Source of the DNA: Gemmatimonadota bacterium
Lineage (GTDB): Bacteria; Gemmatimonadota; Gemmatimonadetes; Longimicrobiales; RSA9
DNA length: 19,400 nt
Direction: 5' to 3'
NCBI GenBank assembly: GCA_019689775.1
Contig: JADGGV010000021.1
Location: forward strand, 1 to 19,400
Made by a program: the position numbers and the translations under genes. The notes beneath the pieces were generated by a model. That model was not told the origin of the DNA. It saw nothing but the letters and a program-made list of their open reading frames with translations, and ran no database searches. The first letter of the stretch is position 1. Each line of letters begins with the position of its first letter. This document shows positions 1 to 7,145 of the stretch, one piece after another.

Positions 1-33
1 ACTCCACCGCCCTGGGGGGGCGCGGCCTAAACC

Positions 34-45
34 CCCCCGCGGGGG
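34..45 (-). terminator. Possible weak GC-only terminator hairpin after the last gene
   Basis: On the minus strand, downstream of the response-regulator stop, a self-complementary C5-GC-G5 segment is followed by extra G and then TTTAG. It could fold into a short GC hairpin with a three-U tail. The loop would be very small and the U-tract short, and this composition makes such palindromes common by chance. It is listed only because it is the sole terminator-like element at the end of the kinase/regulator unit. The remaining bases at the left edge show nothing else. Confidence 0.2.
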
Positions 46-88
46 CGGCCGCGGCGGGGCGCGCCGCGCCGAGCGGGGGCGGGGAGCC

Positions 89-1444
89 CTACTCCAGACC
101 GTACTCCCGGATCTTGTAGAGGAGCGCCCGGGAGCTGAGCTCGAGCAGGTCGGCGGCGCGCGTCTTGTTGCCGCCCGTGCGCTCGAGCGCGCGCTGGATG
201 AGGCGCCGCTCGAGGATGGCGCCGTGCTTCTTCACGGAAAGCTCGTCGTCGGGGAGCGTGGTGTCGACCATCGCCACCGGCGCGTGGATGTGCGGCGGCA
301 GGTCCGCCACCGTCAGCTTCGGCGATTCCGCGAGCACCATCGCGCGCTCGATCGTGTTCTCCAGCTCCCGCACGTTCCCCGGCCAGGGGTACTCGAGGAG
401 CTTGCGCATGGCGTCGCTCTCGACGCCCTTCACCGACAGCCGCAGCTTGCGGTTGTACGTCTCGATGAAGTGGGCGACGAGGAGCGGGATCTCCTCCCGG
501 CGCTGCCGCAGCGGGACCAGGTGGATCGGCACGACCGCGATCCGGTAGTACAGGTCCTGGCGGAAGCGGTTCTGCCGGATCTCCTCGGTGAAGTCGCGGT
601 TCGTCGCGGAGATCAGCCGAACGTCGATGGGCCGCGTGCGCGTGTCGCCGAGCCGCCGCACCTCCCGCTCCTGGAGGGTGCGCAGCAGCTTGACCTGAAG
701 CGACATCGGCATCTCGGCGATCTCGTCCAGGAACACGGTCCCGCCGTTGGCGGCCTCGAAGAGTCCGGGCTTGTCCCGGTCCGCGCCCGTGAACGCCCCG
801 CGGACGTAGCCGAACAGCTCCGACTCCAGCAGGTTCTCCGGGATCGCGCCGCAGTTCACCGGGACGAACGGCGCCGCCGCGCGGTCGCTCTCCGCATGGA
901 TCAGGCGCGCGATCAGCTCCTTGCCGGTGCCGCTCTCCCCGGTGATCAGCACGGACGATGGGTGCTTGGCCACCTTCGCGGCGGTCTCCAGCACCTTCGT
1001 CATCGCCGGCGACTTCGCGATGATCTGCCCGTAGCGCCGGTCGATCGACACCTCCTCGCGCAGCCGTGTGATCTCCCGCCGCAACGCCTCGCGCTCGACC
1101 GCCTTGCGCAGCGTCAGGATAAGCTGCTCGGGGCTGAACGGCTTCGGCAGATAGTCGTACGCGCCCTTGCGCATGGCCTCGATGGCCAGCTCCGTGCTGC
1201 CGTACGCCGTCATCACGATGACGAGCGCGTTGCCGCCGCGCGCCGTGTAGCGCTCGACGAACTCGAGCCCCGTGAGGCGCGGCATGCGCGCGTCGCAGAG
1301 GATGATGTCCGGCTGCTGCTCGAACGCACGGTTGAGGCCCTCCTCGCCATCCGCGGCGGTCTGCGCCTCGAAGCCCTCCTCACCGAGGATGAGCGAGACT
1401 GTCTGCCTCAGCCCGGGTTCGTCGTCGATGATCAGGACCTTCAT
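89..1444 (-). CDS. NtrC-family sigma-54-dependent response regulator (PilR-like)
   Basis: A two-component regulator that, when phosphorylated, should drive open-complex formation by sigma-54 RNA polymerase. With the start at MKVLIIDDE (451 aa) the receiver domain has the acidic pair D8-D9, phosphoacceptor D51 and conserved K101. The AAA+ domain has Walker A GESGTGKE at 169-176, the sigma-54-contacting loop GAFTGA at 216-221 and Walker B GTVFLDEI at 235-242. A Fis-type helix-turn-helix closes the protein (about 415-451, GGNKTRAADLLELSSRALLYKI). Length is normal for the family. The start is uncertain: the frame is open upstream to a GTG at 1510 with an AGGA about 10 nt before it, and to an ATG at 1498. 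The 1444 ATG has no clear Shine-Dalgarno but fits the family N-terminus. The cognate histidine kinase gene ends 152 nt upstream. Position after a pilin and a kinase suggests a PilR role (inference). Confidence 0.93.
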   Translation of the reverse strand: MKVLIIDDEPGLRQTVSLILGEEGFEAQTAADGEEGLNRAFEQQPDIILCDARMPRLTGLEFVERYTARGGNALVIVMTAYGSTELAIEAMRKGAYDYLPKPFSPEQLILTLRKAVEREALRREITRLREEVSIDRRYGQIIAKSPAMTKVLETAAKVAKHPSSVLITGESGTGKELIARLIHAESDRAAAPFVPVNCGAIPENLLESELFGYVRGAFTGADRDKPGLFEAANGGTVFLDEIAEMPMSLQVKLLRTLQEREVRRLGDTRTRPIDVRLISATNRDFTEEIRQNRFRQDLYYRIAVVPIHLVPLRQRREEIPLLVAHFIETYNRKLRLSVKGVESDAMRKLLEYPWPGNVRELENTIERAMVLAESPKLTVADLPPHIHAPVAMVDTTLPDDELSVKKHGAILERRLIQRALERTGGNKTRAADLLELSSRALLYKIREYGLE

Positions 1445-1596
1445 GGGGGATGTCACGGAAGGGACGGTCGCGGAATCGCGCTCAGCCCGGCCCGGCATCG
1501 GCGCCGGCACCTGCCGCTGTTCCTACGAGAGCCAGGGAAACATAAGGCCCGGCGGCCCATCGCACCAGCGTTCGGCGCGCAGCGCGCGCCCGGCGC

Positions 1597-2931
1597 TCAC
1601 TCGGGCGGCGACGGCAGCGCCGCAGGCTCGGCGTCGCCATCGACGCCGGCGGCCTCGAGCAACGCCGCCGTCATCGGGTCGAACGCCGGCAGGAAGATGC
1701 GGAAGACGGCGCCGCCCTCCGGGAGCGTGTCGGCGGCGATCGTGCCGCCCATCCCGTCGATCAGGCGGGCGCAGACGGCCAGGCCGAGGCCGGTTCCCTT
1801 CCCCGGCTCCTTCGTCGTCACGAACGGCTCGAAGATCTGGTCGAGCAGCTCCGCCGGGATCCCGGGACCGTTGTCCATCACCTCGATCACCGCCACCTCG
1901 CCGGCGGGGAGGAACGTCATCCCGCGGGGGACGCGCCCGGCGACGGCGAGCCGGCGGCGGTGCGAGTAATCGACGCCCGGCGGGTCGTCCTTGCGGTGGG
2001 CCGGCCTCACCAGCGCCGGGTTGTGGCGCTGCTTCGAGGTGCGCACGTGGATCCGTGGCGAACGCGTTCCCTCGAGCGCATCCACCGCGTTCACGAAGAG
2101 GTTGACGAACACCTGCTGGAGCTGGTGCTGGTCGGCGCGGATCGGCGGGAGGTCGTCCGCCAGCTCCTGCGTCACATCGATCCCGGCGAAGCGGCCCTGG
2201 AGGTCGATCAGCTCGATCGACTGCACGATGATGGCGTTGACGTCCACGGGACGCGCGCGCGCCTCACGGACCCGCGCGTAGTCCAGAAGCCCGCGAATGA
2301 TGCGGTCGATCCGCCGCGCCTCGCTCTCCGCCGCGAGGATGAGCTGGCGCTGCGGCTCGGCCAGCCCACGCCCCGCCAGGCCGAGGTAGTTCATCACCGC
2401 GCTGAGCGGGTTGCCGACCTCGTGCGCGATCCCGGCCGCGAGCCGGCCGACCGACGCCATCTTCTCGGCCCGCAGGATCGCATCGCGCGCGCCCGCCAGC
2501 TCCCGGTTCGTCTCCTGGAGCGACAGGATGTTCGCGGCCAGCGCCTCCTGGTTCTTCATCAGGCGCTCCGCCATCCGGGTCACCGCATCCGCGAGCCGAG
2601 CCATCTCCGCCGACTCCGGGCTCGGCAGCGGCCGCGGCGCCTTGAGCGGCGCGCTCTCGTCCGCCGCCGCGATCTCCTCCACCGCCGCGATCATCCGGCG
2701 CAGCGGCTCGAGCACCCGCCGCTCGACCAGGTAGCGGCCGAACAGCAGGAAGACGAGCAGGTCGGCGCCCAGCAGCGTCGCGATGTAGAGCGCGCCGCGC
2801 GTCGACGACTCGAGGCTCGGTTGGAGGAGGACCGTGCCGCCGGCCGCAACCAGCACCGCCCCGGCGAACACGACGGCCAGCGCGGTGAGCAGCTCGCGGC
2901 GCAGCGTGGGCAGCGAACGCATAGGAACCAT
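1597..2931 (-). CDS. Membrane sensor histidine kinase (PilS/NtrB-like)
   Basis: Autophosphorylating sensor expected to pass phosphate to D51 of the next regulator. Two hydrophobic segments (about 17-36 and 49-64) enclose only a short loop, so there is little extracytoplasmic sensing domain. A HAMP-like/coiled linker (about 65-155) leads to the HisKA H-box AHEVGNPLS with phosphoacceptor H170. The ATPase domain shows the N-box (QVFVNLFVNAVDAL, 273-286), G1 DNGPGIP (353-359), F-box IFEPF (366-370) and G2 GTGLGL (379-384). The stretch between the N and G1 boxes is unusually long (about 60 residues, 290-349) and basic, and looks like an insertion. The 444-aa frame starts MVPM at 2931; a second ATG at 2922 is possible and neither has a good Shine-Dalgarno. 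The pilin gene lies just upstream, separated by a terminator-like hairpin, which fits a PilS-type kinase (inference). Confidence 0.93.
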   Translation of the reverse strand: MVPMRSLPTLRRELLTALAVVFAGAVLVAAGGTVLLQPSLESSTRGALYIATLLGADLLVFLLFGRYLVERRVLEPLRRMIAAVEEIAAADESAPLKAPRPLPSPESAEMARLADAVTRMAERLMKNQEALAANILSLQETNRELAGARDAILRAEKMASVGRLAAGIAHEVGNPLSAVMNYLGLAGRGLAEPQRQLILAAESEARRIDRIIRGLLDYARVREARARPVDVNAIIVQSIELIDLQGRFAGIDVTQELADDLPPIRADQHQLQQVFVNLFVNAVDALEGTRSPRIHVRTSKQRHNPALVRPAHRKDDPPGVDYSHRRRLAVAGRVPRGMTFLPAGEVAVIEVMDNGPGIPAELLDQIFEPFVTTKEPGKGTGLGLAVCARLIDGMGGTIAADTLPEGGAVFRIFLPAFDPMTAALLEAAGVDGDAEPAALPSPPE

Positions 2932-2934
2932 CGG

Positions 2935-2976
2935 AAAAGAGCCAGCGGGGCCCGAGCCGCATCGCTCGGACCCCGC
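2935..2976 (-). terminator. Strong intrinsic-terminator-like hairpin between pilin and kinase
   Basis: Minus-strand reading after the pilin stop gives a 13-bp stem, GCGGGGTCCGAGC pairing with GCTCGGGCCCCGC. All positions pair, one as a G-U wobble, around a 6-nt loop, and the stem is followed by TGGCTCTTTTCC. The arms are 2945-2957 and 2964-2976 and the T4 is 2935-2938. The U-run begins six bases after the stem rather than at once, so termination may be partial. The hairpin lies just before the kinase start codon, so it could also act as an attenuator or a 3'-end stabiliser. That would let pilin mRNA accumulate above the downstream kinase/regulator message (inference). Confidence 0.6.
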
Positions 2977-3024
2977 CCAATGTAGCGCCGGACTTCCGCC
3001 CGGGCTACCGCTGGAGCGCTACGG

Positions 3025-3423
3025 CTACTCGCCCGTGCAGGCGACGACGCCCGGCGCCGAGAGGTAGGCCGCCTTGCTCGAGCTCGTGCCGTAGTAGATC
3101 GCACATTCCTTCCCGCTGCCCGCCAGGTTGTGCGTGGCCTTCGCGCTGTAACCATCCGACGTCGCGTCGCCGAACGAGATCGACACGTCCTTCGACAGCG
3201 TGAAGTCCGACAGGGCCGAGAGCGTCTGCGTGTACGTGCTGTGCGCCGCGTAGTAGATCTCCTCGGCCGTGGCCAGGTTACGCAGGTCGCTGCGCATGGC
3301 GGAGAAGTACGCGCGCTCCCGCGACTTCGAGAACTTCGGGATCGCGATCGCCGCCAGCACGCCGATGATGACGACCACGATCAGCAGCTCGATGAGGGTG
3401 AAGCCCTTCCGTGCCTTGAGCAT
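3025..3423 (-). CDS. pilA: Type IV major-pilin-like prepilin
   Basis: Class III signal sequence and pilin N-terminus: a short basic leader MLKARKG, then FTLIELLIVVVIIGVLAAIAIP, with cleavage expected after the Gly and the conserved Glu at mature position 5. The hydrophobic helix continues into the polar alpha1 part (about 31-62). The C-terminal half is Ser/Thr/Ala rich with two cysteines 22 residues apart (Cys107 and Cys129), fitting the pilin disulfide-bound D-region. The precursor is 132 aa and the mature protein about 125 aa, typical of a major pilin. There are two adjacent ATGs at 3426 and 3423. AAGGAGG at 3431-3437 sits 4 nt from the first and 7 nt from the second, so 3423 is preferred. 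The gene has its own putative sigma-54 promoter upstream and a terminator-like hairpin downstream. The gene symbol pilA is likely, but no other pilus genes are in view. Confidence 0.93.
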   Translation of the reverse strand: MLKARKGFTLIELLIVVVIIGVLAAIAIPKFSKSRERAYFSAMRSDLRNLATAEEIYYAAHSTYTQTLSALSDFTLSKDVSISFGDATSDGYSAKATHNLAGSGKECAIYYGTSSSKAAYLSAPGVVACTGE

Positions 3424-3431
3424 CATCGCTC

Positions 3432-3443
3432 CTCCTTACGGAG
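3432..3443 (-). promoter_or_regulatory. Pilin ribosome-binding site inside a small hairpin
   Basis: The pilin Shine-Dalgarno AAGGAGG (3431-3437) overlaps a minus-strand CTCC-GTAA-GGAG element. It can form a 4-bp stem capped by GUAA, a GNRA-type tetraloop. An alternative 5-bp pairing GCTCC/GGAGC (3440-3444 with 3428-3432) is also possible. Either form would partly hide the ribosome-binding site. The complementarity is seen directly; a regulatory effect is speculation, and a 4-bp stem is marginal. Confidence 0.35.
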
Positions 3444-3498
3444 CACTGGTGGGTGTGGAGAATCCGTCCGCCGGGGAGCGGGGTCCGGGCCGGGGGAT

Positions 3499-3514
3499 GG
3501 CAAGGCGCGGACCA
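3499..3514 (-). promoter_or_regulatory. Sigma-54 (-24/-12) promoter for the pilin gene
   Basis: The minus strand reads TGGTCCGCGCCTTGCC. It matches the sigma-54 consensus TGGYRYR-N4-TTGCW at 10 of 12 defined positions, with the invariant GG (3512-3513) and GC (3500-3501) exactly 10 nt apart and a perfect TTGC. The predicted start site near 3489 would give a leader of about 65 nt before the pilin ATG. Sigma-54 control of pilA by a PilS-PilR pair is well established in pseudomonads and others. A kinase and an NtrC-type activator lie immediately downstream, and a palindrome lies about 130 bp upstream in enhancer position. An overlapping weaker GG-N10-GC also exists. Confidence 0.6.
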
Positions 3515-3607
3515 GATGCCGGGCACGACCGGCCAACTCATTGACTCACAACACATTGTACGAAGCTCAGAGCCGGCGTGACCGCGCCGCGGCTGCGCAC
3601 TTTCGCG

Positions 3608-3631
3608 TTGCAATTTGCCGGCAAAATGCAA
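3608..3631. promoter_or_regulatory. 24-bp near-perfect palindrome, candidate activator site
   Basis: An inverted repeat with 11 of 12 base pairs complementary and no spacer: half-site TTGCAATTTGCC followed by GGCAAAATGCAA. It lies in a locally AT-richer patch, unlike the GC palindromes typical of this DNA, and is centred about 130 bp upstream of the predicted pilin start site. That is the usual distance for a bacterial enhancer-binding protein dimer site. No U-tract follows on either side, which argues against a terminator. The protein that binds is not known; the downstream NtrC-type regulator is the first candidate, the one at 17344-18705 the second. Confidence 0.55.
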
Positions 3632-3720
3632 ATCGCCATGGCGGCGAGGCCGGCGGAGCGGGCGGCCGGCCGCGGCGTCGCCCGCGCCAGGCGGCCGACG
3701 AGCGCCGCGGCGCGCGGCGC

Positions 3721-5601
3721 TCAGCGCTGGACGTGGACGAAGCCGTCGACGCGCCCCGAGGCGCCGGGGCCGAGGAAGGCGCGGCGGTAGCCCTCGACCT
3801 GGGCGCGGGCGGTCGGGTCGGAGCGGGCGCGGAGGCCCGCGGTGTCGAGGGCGGCGCGGGCGGAATCCATGAGGCCGGCGCGCGCGAAGGCGCGGGCGAG
3901 CTCGGCCCACTGCTCGGCGGCGCCGTGAGCGGAGTCGGCGCGGATGACGGCGCGCCAGGCGGGGATGGCGCCGGCGCTGTCCAGGGCGGTGAGGGCGTGG
4001 GCGCGGAGATCGGCGAGCGCGGGGGTCGGGCCGTACTGTCGCATGGCGCGCTCGGCGGCCTGGAGCGCGTCGCGGTAGCGTCCGGCGCCGAGGTAGGAGA
4101 GCACGAGCATCTCGTGGTCGTCGGCGGGGGCGTTCCCGAGCCCGAACGCCTCGATGGTGTGCTTGTAGAGGGCGGAAGCCTCGCTGAAGCGGCGCGTCCG
4201 GTAGAGGAAGCCGGCCATCGACTCCCAGAAGCCGGGCCCGCCCTGGGGCCACAGGCGGTAGGCGAGCGTCCAGTGGTCGCGGGCGGCGGCCAGGTTCCCG
4301 GCGCCCTCCTCGATGTCGCCGGCGTACCACTGGCCGCGGAACGACTCGGGGTGGTCGCGGATGACGGAGTACCACATCTGGCGGGTGGACTTCCAGTCGG
4401 GGTTGCGGACGAAGGTGCGGGCGGCGCCGAGCGCGAGGACGAGGGCAAGGCCGCCCCAGGCGAGCGCGCGGCGGGGCGCGGCGGCCGGCAGCGCCCGCCA
4501 GGCGTAGGCGACGCCGAGCGCCACGGCGATGGACGGGACGTAGAGCGTGCGCTCGGCCAGGACGACGCCGATCGGGAAGAAGAGGTTCGAGACGATCAGG
4601 ATCGTGACGAGGAACCAGGCGGCCGGGAGGCCGATCCCCGGGCGGCGTCGGACCAGGAGCGCGCAGGCGACGGTGAGGAGGAGGAGCGCGAGCCCGAGCC
4701 ACGTCTCGGCGTTCATCGACGTGACCGGCAGGATCACGGCCGGCGAGTAGTCGGCGGAGAGGTCGCGTGGGAAGAGGAGCAGCCGCAGGTACTCGGGCCA
4801 GACGCGCAGCCCCATGAGGACATGGTGGTCGTGGAGGAAGCGGAGCGAGGGGTTCGCGTCGCTGGCGGTGAGCGTGCCGAGGATGGCGAGGCGGAGCACG
4901 ACGTAGCCGCCGCCGATGACGGCGAGGACGAGCGCGGTGGGCGCCAGCACGCGGGCGTAGCGGGCGAGCTCGTCGCGGCGGAGCGCCGTGCGACGCTGCG
5001 CGAGGTCGAGAAGCGGGAGGAGCGCCGGGAAGACGATGGTGCTCTCCTTCGTCCCGACGGCCAGGGCGTACGCGGCGGCGATCGCCCAGCGCCGCCCGGG
5101 CGCGAGCGCCAGCTCGGGGCGCGAGACGTAGAGGAGGGCGCCGGTCAGGATTCCGAGCGCGCCGAGCAGCTCGGCCTGCCCGACCACGTTGGCCACGGCC
5201 TCGGTGTGGACCGGGTGGACGGCGAAGACGAGCGCACCGGCGAGCGCCGCGCGCCAGTCGGTCAGCCGCTCCAGGAAGAGGTAGGCCAGCACGCAGACGG
5301 CGGCGTGCTCGAGGACGTTGCCGAGATGGAAGATCCACGGCGCGCCGCCGCCGAGCGCCCACTGGACGGCGTAGGCCAGGATCGCGAGCGGACGGTAGAG
5401 GCCGAACTCCTGGCCGTAGATGGGCCAGTACGGCGTGAGCAGGATGTCGCCGAGCGCGCGCAGGTCGTGGACACGCGTGTTCGTCTTGATGATGGCCAGG
5501 TCGTCGTACGCGAAGCCATTGGCCAGCGAGTTGGCGTAGACGGCGAGCGCGGCGGCGGCGACGCCGGCGGCGCAGAGGCGGTTGCGGCGCGTGCGGTCCA
5601 T
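3721..5601 (-). CDS. TMTC-family membrane glycosyltransferase with TPR domain (copy 1)
   Basis: Multi-pass membrane protein of 626 aa resembling the TMTC/DUF1736 family (GT-C fold; eukaryotic members are O-mannosyltransferases that use a lipid-linked mannose). Family motifs: NGFAYDD with the acidic pair D33-D34 in the first extracytoplasmic loop, YRPL (69-72), HPVHTEAVANVVGQAE (129-144), KES (185-187), LLLFPRDLSADYSP (274-287) and AERTLYVPS (349-357). About ten hydrophobic segments occupy residues 10-395. Residues about 400-626 are soluble and hold several TPR-like helix pairs (for example 421-455 and 456-485). This copy has the longest TPR part of the three. It starts 13 nt after the preceding paralogue's stop and is the last gene of the glycan operon, with the pilin 300 bp beyond. 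Its GRAE motif reads GQAE, a divergence from its two neighbours. A role as pilin glycosyltransferase is inferred. Confidence 0.85.
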   Translation of the reverse strand: MDRTRRNRLCAAGVAAAALAVYANSLANGFAYDDLAIIKTNTRVHDLRALGDILLTPYWPIYGQEFGLYRPLAILAYAVQWALGGGAPWIFHLGNVLEHAAVCVLAYLFLERLTDWRAALAGALVFAVHPVHTEAVANVVGQAELLGALGILTGALLYVSRPELALAPGRRWAIAAAYALAVGTKESTIVFPALLPLLDLAQRRTALRRDELARYARVLAPTALVLAVIGGGYVVLRLAILGTLTASDANPSLRFLHDHHVLMGLRVWPEYLRLLLFPRDLSADYSPAVILPVTSMNAETWLGLALLLLTVACALLVRRRPGIGLPAAWFLVTILIVSNLFFPIGVVLAERTLYVPSIAVALGVAYAWRALPAAAPRRALAWGGLALVLALGAARTFVRNPDWKSTRQMWYSVIRDHPESFRGQWYAGDIEEGAGNLAAARDHWTLAYRLWPQGGPGFWESMAGFLYRTRRFSEASALYKHTIEAFGLGNAPADDHEMLVLSYLGAGRYRDALQAAERAMRQYGPTPALADLRAHALTALDSAGAIPAWRAVIRADSAHGAAEQWAELARAFARAGLMDSARAALDTAGLRARSDPTARAQVEGYRRAFLGPGASGRVDGFVHVQR

Positions 5602-5614
5602 GGCGGGGCCGGGT

Positions 5615-7132
5615 TCACGGGGTGCGCCGCGTCGCGGCGGCGAGCGCGCGGACGCGGGGATCATCGGGCCAGCGCTCGGCCGCGATGCGCGCGAGGACGG
5701 CGGCGTAGTCGAGCCGGCCTTCGCGCACGGCCGCCTCGCCGGCCTCCAGGAGGAGCGCGCGGCGGTACGGCCAGAGGCGCAGCGCCTCGTCGTAGTGGGC
5801 GCGGGCGCCGGCCGCGTCGCCGGCGAGCGCGGCGCGGCGCGCGTAGATCCAGTGCGCGCGGAACGAGTCCGGCCGGTCGCGCATGAGGGCGGCGAAGATC
5901 GTTTCCGTCGACGCCCAGTCCGGCTCACGGAGGATGCTGCGGGCGGCGAAGGCGACGACCACGACGGCGGCCAGCGCGGCCGCCGTCCGGCGCACGGCGG
6001 GCGGCCACGTCGCGAGGAGGGCGCCGGCACCGGCGACGCCGAAGCCGAGCGCGAGCGATGGCAGGTAGAGCGTCCGCTCCGCGACGAGGATCCCCGTCGG
6101 GAAGAGCAGGTTCGAGACGGGGAGGATCGTGAGCGGGAACCAGAGGAGCCCGAGCGCGGCGCGGGGTCGCGCGCGGTCGAGCGCCACGAGGCCGCCGATC
6201 ACGAGGGCGGCCAGGAGCGCGAGTCCCGCCGCCGCGGCCGTCGTCCACCCGAACGCCGGCAGCAGGATACGTGGCCCGTAGTCGGCAAGCAGCGTGCGGG
6301 GGAACAGGAGCAGGCGGAGGTAGACCGGCCAGGCCTGGAGCGCCGTGAGGATGCGCTCGGGGCCACCGGCGACGACCTCGAGCGTCGGATCGTACGCGGC
6401 GGGCGAGAGGCATCCGACGACGGCGACGCGGGCGACGGTGGCGGCGGCGAGGACCGCGAGTAGGACACCCAACGCGGCGCCGCGCCGGCGCAGGTAGCCG
6501 GCAAGCCCGCCCGCGCGGGCGCTCCACTCGCGCCGAGCGGCGTCGAGCAACACCAGGAGCGCCGGCAGCGTGGCGGCGCTCTCCTTCGACAGCAGCGCCA
6601 GCGCGTACAGCGACGCCACGGCCGCCAGGCGCCGCGCCGGGAGCGCCGCCCCGCTCCGCATCCACAGCAGCGCGGCGCCGAGGAAGAACGCCGCCGACAT
6701 CGGCTCCGCGCGCCCGACCACGTTCGCTACCGCCTCCACGTGCACCGGGTGCACCGCGAAGAGGAGCGCGCCGGCGAATGCGGCCGCCGGAGGAAACAGC
6801 TCCGCGAGGAGCAGGAACGAGAGCGTGGAGGCGGCGGCGTGCCAGAGCACGTTGACCGCGTGGAACCACGCCGGCGCGGCGCCGCCGAGCAGCCAGTCCA
6901 CGCCGAAGGAGACGCTGGTCAGCGGGCGGTAGAGCCCGAGCTCGGCGCCGCCCCCCGCCCAGTACGGCCGCGTGAACGCCCCGAGCACGCCGGCCCAGGT
7001 GTGGATGCGCGGATCGCCGGCGATGGCGGGCACGTCGTCGTACGCGAAGCCGTTGCGGAGACTCGGCAGATACACGAGCGCCGCCACGCCGGCGACGGCG
7101 AGCGCGAGGCGGGTTCGGCGCCGTGACTCCAT
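5615..7132 (-). CDS. TMTC-family membrane glycosyltransferase (copy 2)
   Basis: A 505-aa paralogue of its two neighbours. Motifs are NGFAYDD (D32-D33), YRPL (68-71), HPVHVEAVANVVGRAE (128-143), KES (183-185), LLLFPRTLLADYGP (274-287) and AERTLYLPS (351-359). Hydrophobic segments run to about residue 400. A short tail (about 405-505) contains roughly two TPR-like helix pairs (AHWIYARRAALAGDAAGARA...). In the GT-C scheme the YDD acidic pair would bind metal or the lipid-phosphate sugar, and transfer would happen on the outer face of the membrane. The gene starts 13 nt after the stop of copy 3. At DNA level it shares near-identical blocks with copy 3 (positions 6065-6159 match 7701-7795), showing recent tandem duplication. 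The acceptor and sugar cannot be read from the sequence. Confidence 0.85.
   Translation of the reverse strand: MESRRRTRLALAVAGVAALVYLPSLRNGFAYDDVPAIAGDPRIHTWAGVLGAFTRPYWAGGGAELGLYRPLTSVSFGVDWLLGGAAPAWFHAVNVLWHAAASTLSFLLLAELFPPAAAFAGALLFAVHPVHVEAVANVVGRAEPMSAAFFLGAALLWMRSGAALPARRLAAVASLYALALLSKESAATLPALLVLLDAARREWSARAGGLAGYLRRRGAALGVLLAVLAAATVARVAVVGCLSPAAYDPTLEVVAGGPERILTALQAWPVYLRLLLFPRTLLADYGPRILLPAFGWTTAAAAGLALLAALVIGGLVALDRARPRAALGLLWFPLTILPVSNLLFPTGILVAERTLYLPSLALGFGVAGAGALLATWPPAVRRTAAALAAVVVVAFAARSILREPDWASTETIFAALMRDRPDSFRAHWIYARRAALAGDAAGARAHYDEALRLWPYRRALLLEAGEAAVREGRLDYAAVLARIAAERWPDDPRVRALAAATRRTP
6065..6159. repeat. Direct repeat shared between TMTC copies 2 and 3 (left unit)
   Basis: This 95-bp block matches 7701-7795 with about seven mismatches at a constant offset of 1636 bp. 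It encodes the NLLFPTG...AERTLY region in both genes. Copy 1 has a visibly more diverged counterpart near 4538-4620. The block marks the most conserved part of a tandem gene duplication whose unit is about 1.6 kb. Confidence 0.75.
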
Positions 7133-7145
7133 CGTCGGGGGCGGC

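Noticed and set aside
2264..3155. Minus-strand frames overlapping the kinase N-terminus and pilin
   Set aside because: They are shifted frames of the real kinase and pilin genes, with Arg/Ala-rich translations and no motifs.
3537..3560. TACAAT -10-like box and ACTCA direct repeats upstream of the pilin
   Set aside because: No acceptable -35 at 16-18 bp (GGTCAC at best), and the sigma-54 match is better. The repeats are too short to interpret.
3608..3631. Palindrome read as an intrinsic terminator for the glycan operon
   Set aside because: There is no loop and no U-run on either strand after it. It fits an operator or enhancer site better.
3130..5886. 918-codon open frame on the plus strand
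   Set aside because: It runs antisense through the pilin, its control region and TMTC copy 1. The translation is low-complexity Gly/Arg/Glu/Ala with no domain, typical of antisense frames in GC-rich DNA.
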